64,000 nt of DNA, from assembly GCA_963790415.1 (NCBI GenBank), contig CAWBOK010000008.1, positions 124,001-188,000 on the forward strand. Direction: 5' to 3'. Both the position numbers and the translations under genes were made by a program. Source of the stretch: JAJZQZ01 sp963790415. GTDB lineage: Bacteria; Actinomycetota; Thermoleophilia; RBG-16-64-13. Of the stretch, positions 1 through 6,885 are shown piece by piece. Every line of letters begins with the position of its first letter. Position 1 is the stretch's first letter. Under the pieces are notes generated by a model that was given only the letters and a program-made list of their open reading frames with translations, ran no database searches and was not told the DNA's origin.

Positions 1-287
1 TGGGCGGTCTCGAGTTCCGCCAGCTCCTGCGCCTGCTCGTCCAGGCGGTCGGCGAACTTCATCAGGAGCATGCTGCGCTCGCCCGGGGTGAGTCGAGACC
101 AGGTCGCGAACGCCTCCCGCGCGGCGCGCACGGCGCGGTCGACGTCCTCCGCGCCCGCCCGGGGCACGCTGCCCACGGTCGCTTCAGTGGCGGGGTCGAT
201 GACCTGCATGCGCCGGCCCGACACCGATTCCACTTCGTTCCCGCCCACGATCATCTTCAACTCAGTCAGGTTCGTCGCCGCATCCAT
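1..287 (-). CDS. aldehyde dehydrogenase, N-terminal part (cut by window edge)
   Basis: The reverse strand reads from an ATG at 287 to the window edge, giving about 95 residues with no stop. The sequence begins MDAATNLTELKMIVGG and continues with VIDPATEATVGSVPRAG, then AVRAAREAFATWSRLTPGER. This is the typical N-terminal cofactor-domain start of NAD(P)-dependent aldehyde dehydrogenases, closest in style to the betaine-aldehyde/aminobutyraldehyde branch. The catalytic Cys and Glu lie outside the window, so substrate cannot be assigned. It is divergent from the dipeptidase gene, with an 80-bp gap between the starts. Family is fairly sure, subfamily is not. Confidence 0.8.
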   Translation of the reverse strand, partial: MDAATNLTELKMIVGGNEVESVSGRRMQVIDPATEATVGSVPRAGAEDVDRAVRAAREAFATWSRLTPGERSMLLMKFADRLDEQAQELAELETA

Positions 288-367
288 GGCCCGCTCCTCG
301 CGCGTCTGCCCGTCGTATGCCGCTCATAGTATGCCCGAGGCGGTGCGGTCGTACGCAATGAGTTGCT

Positions 368-1459
368 ATGCTGTCTCCGGTCATGCGCTACTTCGACGCC
401 CACTGCGACACCATCCAGCCTATCGTGCAGGGGCAGGCCGACTTCATGGCCGACCCCGGTGCAGCCGACCCGGATGCGACCGAGCCGGGCCTGCACGTGA
501 CCCTGCCCGGCATGCTCGAGGCAGGTCTCTCGGCGCAGGTCTTCGCAGCCTGGGTGTTCGCGGAACGGGGTACCGGCAACGAATACGAGCGGGCCATGGA
601 GCAGGTCGAAGGGGTCCAGGATCTCTGCCGGACGCATAGCGCGCATCTGAAGTTCGCTACGCGCTATGCGGACATCGTCACGGCACGCGAGAATCCCGGC
701 CTGATCGCGGCCATCGCTTCGCTCGAGGGCGCCGACCCCCTGATGGGCGAGGTCGACACGCTGCGCGACTTCTACGCAGCCGGCGTCCGCCTGGTGACGC
801 TCGCCTGGGGGGACAACGCCTTCTCGGGTACGGTCTACGGCGACCGATCGGGTCTCACGTCCAAAGGCCGAGAGCTGGTGGAGCTCTGCGACGAGATGGG
901 GGTCGTCGTGGACGTGTCGCACGCGTCCGACCTGGCGTTCTCCCAGGTGGCCGATGTGGCCCGCGGGCCCGTGGTCGCCAGTCACAGCGATTGCCGGATG
1001 CTCTGTCCCCACCCCCGCAATCTCACCGACGAGATGATCCGCGGTCTGGGGATGAGGGGCGGCGTCATGGGCATCAACCTCGCCTCGGGGTTCCTGTCCG
1101 CCGACTTCTTCGCGCAGGAGAAGGACGAGCAAGAGGAGTGGGTGAGGCGGATCAGCACCGGCGAGGGCAGCTTCCGGGAGGCGACCGAGGTGGCTCGGGC
1201 AGGAGCACGGAAGCTGCGTCGGCCGCCCCTTGAGCTGGTGGTGAATCACGTGAGACACGCCATGAACATCGGGGGAGAGGACTGCGTCGGCTTGGGCGGC
1301 GACCTCGACGGCATCGAGAGCACACCCGTGGGCATGGACACGGTGGCGGACTACGGCAAGTTGGAAGCGTTGCTGCTGGCCGGGGGACTGAGCCCCAGGC
1401 AGGTGGAGAAGGTGTGCCACGAGAACTTCGAGCGCGTGTTCCGAGAGGTCTTGCGGTGA
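368..1459 (+). CDS. membrane dipeptidase (peptidase family M19)
   Basis: A 363-residue zinc dipeptidase of the renal-dipeptidase family (COG2355), which hydrolyses dipeptides, often with a D- or dehydro residue. Visible zinc-site elements are the HxD pair in DAHCDT (His12, Asp14), the bridging Glu in SLEGADP (about Glu120), and the histidines in DVSHAS (about 185) and ASHSDC (about 206). The later GGDLDG motif also fits. No signal peptide is seen, so it is probably cytoplasmic despite the family name. No clear ribosome binding site precedes ATG 368; the ATG at 383 (MRYFDAHCDT) is an equally plausible start. The stop overlaps the GTG of the next gene (GTGA), which indicates translational coupling. 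Confidence 0.9.
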   Translation: MLSPVMRYFDAHCDTIQPIVQGQADFMADPGAADPDATEPGLHVTLPGMLEAGLSAQVFAAWVFAERGTGNEYERAMEQVEGVQDLCRTHSAHLKFATRYADIVTARENPGLIAAIASLEGADPLMGEVDTLRDFYAAGVRLVTLAWGDNAFSGTVYGDRSGLTSKGRELVELCDEMGVVVDVSHASDLAFSQVADVARGPVVASHSDCRMLCPHPRNLTDEMIRGLGMRGGVMGINLASGFLSADFFAQEKDEQEEWVRRISTGEGSFREATEVARAGARKLRRPPLELVVNHVRHAMNIGGEDCVGLGGDLDGIESTPVGMDTVADYGKLEALLLAGGLSPRQVEKVCHENFERVFREVLR

Positions 1460-3153
1460 CCGGCGCCGAGCCGGCCTCGCCTCTTCGCATCGGTGAGGTG
1501 TCGGTCCCCGGGGCCGAGGGCGTGATCGGGATGACCCTCTGCCCCGGGAAGAAGGGGCCCAGCACCCGCTCGGCGCGGGTCTGGAACCGCGATCTGGATG
1601 TAGACCTGGAACGCATCCGCCGCTGGGGCGCTGAGGCCGTGGTGACGCTCGTGGAGCAGTGGGAACTCGAGGAGCTTCGCGTCGGGCACATGGGGAATAC
1701 TGTGTCGGCGACCGGTCTCCCGTGGTTCCATCTGCCGATCGTGGACGCGCAGGCCCCGGATGACTCGTTCGAGGATCGGTGGGTGGAGTCGGGACAGCGG
1801 ATCCGGGCGATCCTGGCCGACGGCGGCCGGGTGTTGGTGCACTGCCGGGGTGGTCTCGGCCGCACGGGCGTCGTGGCCGCGCGCCTGCTGATGGAGTTCG
1901 GCGTGCCGGTCGAGGAGGCTATACGCGCCGTGCGCGAGGCGCGTCGGCATGCGATAGAGACCTCCGTGCAGGAGCGTTACCTGAGGGATCTCGCGCGCGG
2001 CCCCGGTGGCGTCGCCGCCGCGCCCGTGCCCTTTCTCGCCGAGCCTTGGCCCCTCGCCCCTTCTCGGGTCGACCTGCTCCATTTCGCCGGCTGCCTGCTG
2101 GGCGGTGCGGTGGGGGATGCCCTGGGAGCGCCCGTCGAATTCATGAGCCTCCGCGACATAGCGGCGCGTTTCGGGCCGGCCGGTCTGGACGACTATGCTC
2201 CTGCCTTCGGCCGGCTGGGAGCGATCACCGACGATACCCAGATGACGCTGTTCACGGCGGAGGGTCTGCTGGATGCCGCCCTCGCCTCCGGACACCCCGG
2301 CGCCGAAGGACGCCTCGACGCCGAACGACACCCCGATGTGACCCGGGCGGTCCACCGAGCCTACCTGCGCTGGCTGAGCACCCAGGATGGGTGTGCGCCG
2401 CGCCCCGAAGACCACGCCGCCGATCCTTGCGCCCAGTCCGGGCTGCTGGGCGAGCCCGCACTCCACTTCCGCCGAGCGCCGGGAAACACGTGTCTGTCCG
2501 CGTTGCGCAGCGGTACGATCGGCACCGTCGCCGACCACCTCAACATGAGCAAGGGGTGTGGTGGGGTGATGCGGGTAGCTCCCGTGGGGCTCTTCGTTCG
2601 CTCTCCGGGCGCCACCGGGGGAGACTCCGATGGCGAGGCGTTCCGCATCGGGTCCGATCTTGCCGCCATCACTCACGGCCATCCGTCCGGCTATCTCTCG
2701 GCAGGCGCGCTGGCGCTCATGCTCTCGCGGGTATTGGCCGGCGACGGTCTTGAAGCGGCGCTGCGGAACGTGCGGCGCGAACTGACGAGGCATCCGGGTC
2801 ACGAAGAGTGCTCCGAGGCACTCTCTGGAGCCCTCGACCTCTGGCGCAGCGACCTTCCGCTCGTGCCCGAGACGGTCGAACAGATCTGCGGATGCAAGCC
2901 CGGCGGCGGAGGATGGGTGGGGGAGGAGGCCCTGGCCATCGCAGTGTTCTGCAGTCTGGCCGCCGGGCGGGATTTCTCGCGTGGCGTACTGCTGGCGGTG
3001 AACCACTCGGGGGACAGCGATAGCACCGGGGCCATAGCGGGCAACATCCTGGGCGCCCTACTCGGTCGCGATGCCATCCCTACCCGTTGGCTGGAGGGGC
3101 TGGAGCTCAGGGAGGTCGTCGAGGGGATGGCCGAACGTCTCTACTCCGGGTAG
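1456..3153 (+). CDS. fusion: tyrosine/dual-specificity phosphatase + ADP-ribosylglycohydrolase
   Basis: A 565-residue two-domain protein. Residues of about 20-190 carry a cysteine-phosphatase signature, HCRGGLGRTG, giving the CX5R loop with Cys130 and Arg136, as in CDC14/DSP-like phosphatases. Residues from about 205 to the end form an ADP-ribosylglycohydrolase (DraG/ARH) domain: GGAVGDALGAPVEF, then the metal-site motif GAITDDTQMT, and near the C-terminus NHSGDSDSTGAIAG. Such a protein could remove both phosphate and ADP-ribose groups, or act on a phosphorylated ADP-ribose product; the sequence does not say which. The start is the GTG at 1456, in frame and overlapping the dipeptidase stop by 4 bases. 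No matching ADP-ribosyltransferase is seen nearby. Domain calls are solid; the combined role is inference. Confidence 0.87.
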   Translation: MTGAEPASPLRIGEVSVPGAEGVIGMTLCPGKKGPSTRSARVWNRDLDVDLERIRRWGAEAVVTLVEQWELEELRVGHMGNTVSATGLPWFHLPIVDAQAPDDSFEDRWVESGQRIRAILADGGRVLVHCRGGLGRTGVVAARLLMEFGVPVEEAIRAVREARRHAIETSVQERYLRDLARGPGGVAAAPVPFLAEPWPLAPSRVDLLHFAGCLLGGAVGDALGAPVEFMSLRDIAARFGPAGLDDYAPAFGRLGAITDDTQMTLFTAEGLLDAALASGHPGAEGRLDAERHPDVTRAVHRAYLRWLSTQDGCAPRPEDHAADPCAQSGLLGEPALHFRRAPGNTCLSALRSGTIGTVADHLNMSKGCGGVMRVAPVGLFVRSPGATGGDSDGEAFRIGSDLAAITHGHPSGYLSAGALALMLSRVLAGDGLEAALRNVRRELTRHPGHEECSEALSGALDLWRSDLPLVPETVEQICGCKPGGGGWVGEEALAIAVFCSLAAGRDFSRGVLLAVNHSGDSDSTGAIAGNILGALLGRDAIPTRWLEGLELREVVEGMAERLYSG

Positions 3154-3212
3154 CACGGTCGCACTCGGCCGGCCTCCTCGAGGACCGCAGGGGGAGGTCT
3201 GTTGAGGGTATC

Positions 3213-3241
3213 TTGACGGTGGACTGGTCGACTGCTAGCGT
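3213..3241 (+). promoter_or_regulatory. candidate sigma70-type promoter for the corrinoid operon
   Basis: TTGACG at 3213-3218 is separated by 17 bases from TAGCGT at 3236-3241, about 55 bases before the corrinoid-protein start. The -35 box is close to consensus and the -10 box is weak. A purine-rich ribosome binding site (gaaggag) sits at about 3282-3288. Confidence 0.4.
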
Positions 3242-3297
3242 TCTTCGCCCCCCGACGCGCGATCAAGCATCACTTGTCAGAGTGAAGGAGTCCGCCC

Positions 3298-3933
3298 ATG
3301 TCCCAGGAACTGGTCGAAGCCATCGTTCTCATGCGGGAGAAGGATGCCCTGCGCCTCACCGAAGAGGCGCTCGCTCGGGGTGAGAGTCCACAGTCGATCC
3401 TCGCCGCCTGTCAAGATGCCATGCGGGTCGTGGGTGAACGCTACCAAGACGGTAGCTACTTCTTGCCTGAGCTCATCATGTCCGGAGAGATGCTCAAGAA
3501 GATCGCGGTCCTTGTGAAGTCGGAGTTCGCCGCCCAGGCGCCTGCCGGCGAGAGGCTCGGCCGGGTGGTGTTGGGGACGGTGCGCGGCGACATCCACGAT
3601 ATCGGCAAGGACATCGTGGGCTTCTTGCTGGACGTGAACGGCTTCGAGGTCACCGATCTCGGCATCAACGTGCCCGAGGAGAAGTTCGTGGAAGCGGTGA
3701 AAGAGCACGAGCCCCAGGTGCTCGCCCTCTCCGGCTTCCTGTCGGTGGCGTTCGATACCATGAAGTCCACGGTGGAAGCGTTGCAGGCGGCAGGCCTTCG
3801 TGAGGACCTGCGGATCATCATCGGTGGTGGCCAGATGGACGAACTCGTCCGCACATTCACCGGTGCCGATGCATACGGCGACGACGCCATGGCCGCCGTG
3901 GCGTTCGCCAAGAAGACGGTGGCGGTGAACTAG
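3298..3933 (+). CDS. methyltransferase-associated corrinoid protein (MtbC/MtmC/MttC-like)
   Basis: A 211-residue cobalamin carrier. Residues 1-90 are the helical cap domain found in B12-dependent methyltransferase corrinoid proteins. Residues of about 95-205 are the Rossmann-like B12 domain, with the DxHxxG motif in GDIHDIGKDIV; the His is the lower axial ligand of cobalt. The following SGFLSVAFDTM and IGGGQMDE also fit. It accepts a methyl group from a substrate-specific methyltransferase and passes it on. The neighbour is a pterin-binding methyltransferase, so the acceptor is most likely tetrahydrofolate, feeding a C1 pathway. No MttB/MtgB-type substrate methyltransferase is visible in the window. 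A good ribosome binding site precedes the ATG. Confidence 0.92.
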   Translation: MSQELVEAIVLMREKDALRLTEEALARGESPQSILAACQDAMRVVGERYQDGSYFLPELIMSGEMLKKIAVLVKSEFAAQAPAGERLGRVVLGTVRGDIHDIGKDIVGFLLDVNGFEVTDLGINVPEEKFVEAVKEHEPQVLALSGFLSVAFDTMKSTVEALQAAGLREDLRIIIGGGQMDELVRTFTGADAYGDDAMAAVAFAKKTVAVN

Positions 3934-4026
3934 GATGGCACCTGTCGAGACTTGCTGGCCCGATCTCTCCGCCCGGGAGAGAGGCGGGCCTCGCATCGCC
4001 GGCTGGTTGAACCCCGCCGGGGTCGA

Positions 4027-4884
4027 GTGATCGTGGAAACGCGCGTAACCGGCGGCACCAAGGAAGTCGTGATCGGTCACGACCGACCCACGATCCTCAT
4101 CGGCGAGCGCATCAATCCCACCGGGAAGAAGCGCCTGGCCGATGCTCTGCGGGCGGGGGATCTCGAGGCCGTGCGTGAGGAGGCCCGGGCGCAGGTGGCG
4201 GCCGGAGCCGACATCCTCGACGTGAACGTGGGCGCCACGGGAGTGGACGAGGTGGCCATGTTGCCCCTGGCGGTGAAGGCGGTGGCCGAGACGGTGGACG
4301 TGCCGCTCTGCTTGGACAGCCGCAACGTCAGCGCCCTGCGGGCCGCCTTGGAAGTCTGCCCCGGCCGACCCATCGTCAACTCGGTCACCGGGGAGGAGGC
4401 GTCGCTCGACGCGATCCTGCCCTTGGTCAAGGAGTTCGGCGTGGCGGTGATCGGCCTGACGCTCGACGACACCGGCATCCCGGCGGAAGCCGAGGGCCGG
4501 GTGGCGATCGCCCACAAGATCGTCGAACGCGCGGCCGCGCTGGGCATCCCCGTGGAGGATGTGATCATCGACTGCCTCACCCTGGCGCTGGGGGCGAACG
4601 GCAAAGCCGGCCTGGCGACCCTGGAGGCGGTGCGCCGAGTGAAGGCGGAATTGGGTGTCAACCAGACTCAGGGTGCGAGCAACATCTCGCACGGTCTACC
4701 CGATCGCGTGCCGCTGAACGGCGCCTATCTGGCCATCGCTATCGCCGCGGGGCTGACGTGTCCCACCGTCGACGTGGCCCAGGTGCGTACGGCTGTGCTC
4801 TCCGCCGACCTGATCCTCGGTCGAGACGACTACGCCATGCGCTTCATCGCCGCCTATCGCGAGGCAAGGGGCGTCACACTGTGA
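4027..4884 (+). CDS. methyltetrahydrofolate:corrinoid methyltransferase (pterin-binding, AcsE/MtgA-like)
   Basis: About 285 residues forming one pterin-binding TIM barrel. Visible family signatures are ILIGERINPTGKK at the N-terminus, GADILDVNVGA, PLCLDSRN, and near the end QGASNISHGLP. These match the AcsE/MtgA type that moves a methyl group between tetrahydrofolate and a corrinoid protein, with no extra Zn or SAM domain as in MetH. It follows the corrinoid gene by 93 bases, so the two probably work as a pair. A reading frame extends back to a TTG at 3952, but conserved sequence only begins after GTG 4027 (VIVETRVTGGTKEV), so I use that start. Direction of methyl flow is not decided by sequence. 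Confidence 0.88.
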   Translation: MIVETRVTGGTKEVVIGHDRPTILIGERINPTGKKRLADALRAGDLEAVREEARAQVAAGADILDVNVGATGVDEVAMLPLAVKAVAETVDVPLCLDSRNVSALRAALEVCPGRPIVNSVTGEEASLDAILPLVKEFGVAVIGLTLDDTGIPAEAEGRVAIAHKIVERAAALGIPVEDVIIDCLTLALGANGKAGLATLEAVRRVKAELGVNQTQGASNISHGLPDRVPLNGAYLAIAIAAGLTCPTVDVAQVRTAVLSADLILGRDDYAMRFIAAYREARGVTL

Positions 4885-4886
4885 CC

Positions 4887-5189
4887 ATGGCTCAGACTGC
4901 GAGGAGAAGCACCATCTACTTCGATCCCGAAGTGCATCAGGCACCCAGGCTCAAAGCCGCTGCGACGGACCGTTCGGTGTCGGACCTGGTCAACCTTGCG
5001 GTGAGACTGGCGCTGGCGGAAGATGCCGAGGATCTGGCGGCGCTCAACGAGCGCATGGCAGAGCCGAACCTCTCTTTCGAGGCCGTGGTGAAGGCCCTGA
5101 AGGCAGATGACAAGATGTACGCAGTCGAGGATGACGAGTCGGTGGTCTGGGCGGTCAAGATCGGCCGTCGAAGCAGCGTCTATCGATGA
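4887..5189 (+). CDS. ribbon-helix-helix (CopG/Arc-like) antitoxin-type regulator, toxin missing
   Basis: A 100-residue protein. The N-terminus RRSTIYFDPEVHQA is a typical ribbon-helix-helix strand, followed by LKAAATDRSVSDLVNLA, the helix-helix part. This resembles antitoxins of RelE/ParE-type modules, which bind DNA and autoregulate. The last 24 residues begin MYAVEDDES, which resembles the start of a RelE-like toxin reading frame and may be a fused remnant; that is speculative. No toxin gene follows: the next gene is an acetyltransferase fusion whose ATG overlaps this stop (ATGA). A GTG at 4881 is an alternative start and would overlap the methyltransferase stop. Confidence 0.72.
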   Translation: MAQTARRSTIYFDPEVHQAPRLKAAATDRSVSDLVNLAVRLALAEDAEDLAALNERMAEPNLSFEAVVKALKADDKMYAVEDDESVVWAVKIGRRSSVYR

Positions 5190-6718
5190 CCGCCCGATTC
5201 CCATGTGACGCCACCAGCTCGATGATGCCCGAGGGCTATACCTGGCGTCCGCTCGGGATGGGCGACGTCGAGGCCGTCTACGAGTTGGAAGCCCTCGGTG
5301 AGGCTTTCGCCGACGGAGAGGTCGAGATCGCCCTCTCGGATATCGAGGCCGATTGGGGGATGCCCGACTTCGACCCGGCCACGATGACCGTGGGTGCGTT
5401 CCGCGACGGTGTCCTCGCCGCCTACGCTCAGGTCTTCAAGGGTCGGGCTGAAGCCCTGGTGCATCCCGACCATCGGGGACGAGGCGTCGGCTCCGCGCTT
5501 CTCGACTTCACGTGGGGCGTCGCCAGGGCTGAGGGGAGGGAGCGTGTCGGCCAGACCATCAGCGAACACGAGCACGACGCCGAGGCTCTCTTCCGCGCGC
5601 ACGGCTACGAGCGGGCGCACACATCCTGGATCCTTCGCATCGATCTCGCCGACAGGCCTCCGGTTCCCGCTCTTCCCGAGGGATATCGCTTCCGCGACTA
5701 CCGTCCCGGTGTGGACGACCACAGGGTGTTCGAGGTGATCGACACAGCCTTCGAGGAGTGGCGCGGTACGGGGAGCGCATCCATGGGATTCGACAACTGG
5801 GTCGCCTCGACGCTCGGCCGGGCACGTCCCGAGCTCGTGGTCGTGATCTCGTACCAGGATCGTATCGTGGGGACGTCGATCGGCATCGACTACGTCCCGC
5901 AGAACGAAGGCTGGGTGGAGCAAGTGGCGGTGGAGAAGGCCCACCGGGGCCGGGGGTTGGGGCGGGCGCTCCTGGAGGAGAGCGCTCGGCGGTTCTGGGA
6001 GCTTGGTCGGCGGCAGGTCGGCGTCTCCACCGATTCTCGCACCGGCGCGCTCGCTCTCTACGAGCATGTGGGGATGTCGGTGCGTAGGACCTACACGCGC
6101 TGGATGAAGGTGCTCGGCCCGGCGGCGCTACCGGGCGCGGCGGCAGTGTCGCCGGCGGTGCCGACCCTGACGGCGCCGAGCGCCGCGGCGGCGGCGGATC
6201 CGGCGGTGACGGACCACCGGATGCACCGGGTGCTGGCGGCGCAGAACGTGAGCCGGATGTGCCTGGTGTGCGGCACCGAGAACGTCGCCGGTCTCAAGGC
6301 ATGCTTCTACGAACTGGAGAACGGCGACCTCGCCGGCATCTTCCGGCCGTCGCAGGAGCATCAGGGCTATCCCGGCCGTTTGCACGGCGGGGTCTCCTCG
6401 GCGATCCTCGATGAGACCATCGGACGGGCGATCAACATGCTCCATCCGGACGTGTGGGGCGTGACCGTGGAGCTGACCCTGAGGTATAGGAAGCCGGTGC
6501 CGTTGGACGGCGACGTGCGGGCCGTCGGGCGGATCACGAAGGACTCCAGCCGCCTGTTCGAGGGCACCGGAGAGATAGTGTTGGCGGATGGCAGCGTGGC
6601 CGTGGAGGCCTCCGGCAAGTACCTCCGACTTCCGATCGAGCGGATCGCCGGGCAGGGCTTCGACGAAAGCCAGTGGTTCGCGGACGAGCGCGTGCGCCCT
6701 GAGGAGATCGAGATCTGA
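5186..6718 (+). CDS. fusion: two GNAT acetyltransferase domains + hotdog (PaaI-like) thioesterase
   Basis: A 510-residue three-domain protein. Residues of about 12-150 form a GNAT domain with the acetyl-CoA loop VHPDHRGRGVGSALLD. Residues of about 160-310 form a second GNAT domain with EKAHRGRGLGRALLEE and the C-terminal ALYEHVGM strand. An Ala/Pro linker of about 35 residues leads to a hotdog-fold domain (about 350-500) opening with CLVCGTENVAGL and carrying GRLHGGVSSAILDETIG, as in PaaI-type acyl-CoA thioesterases. Tandem GNATs resemble the MshD arrangement, but nothing here proves mycothiol chemistry. The fusion would place acetyl-CoA use and thioester hydrolysis in one chain. The start overlaps the antitoxin-like gene by 4 bases; ATG 5222 or 5225 is an alternative. 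Confidence 0.85.
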   Translation: MTARFPCDATSSMMPEGYTWRPLGMGDVEAVYELEALGEAFADGEVEIALSDIEADWGMPDFDPATMTVGAFRDGVLAAYAQVFKGRAEALVHPDHRGRGVGSALLDFTWGVARAEGRERVGQTISEHEHDAEALFRAHGYERAHTSWILRIDLADRPPVPALPEGYRFRDYRPGVDDHRVFEVIDTAFEEWRGTGSASMGFDNWVASTLGRARPELVVVISYQDRIVGTSIGIDYVPQNEGWVEQVAVEKAHRGRGLGRALLEESARRFWELGRRQVGVSTDSRTGALALYEHVGMSVRRTYTRWMKVLGPAALPGAAAVSPAVPTLTAPSAAAAADPAVTDHRMHRVLAAQNVSRMCLVCGTENVAGLKACFYELENGDLAGIFRPSQEHQGYPGRLHGGVSSAILDETIGRAINMLHPDVWGVTVELTLRYRKPVPLDGDVRAVGRITKDSSRLFEGTGEIVLADGSVAVEASGKYLRLPIERIAGQGFDESQWFADERVRPEEIEI

Positions 6719-6885
6719 ACATTCACGAACAGGGCGACCGGGGCGAACGGCTCAAGATGAGTGGATTCTCATGGAATAGGGGTGTGCCGGCCGCCTCGCA
6801 GCCACTACAGTACTGCCTAATGTAGGGATACTCCGTCTCGCAGGACGTGACGCGGGCGATGGGGCGCTTCTTGAGGGGGGATCGC

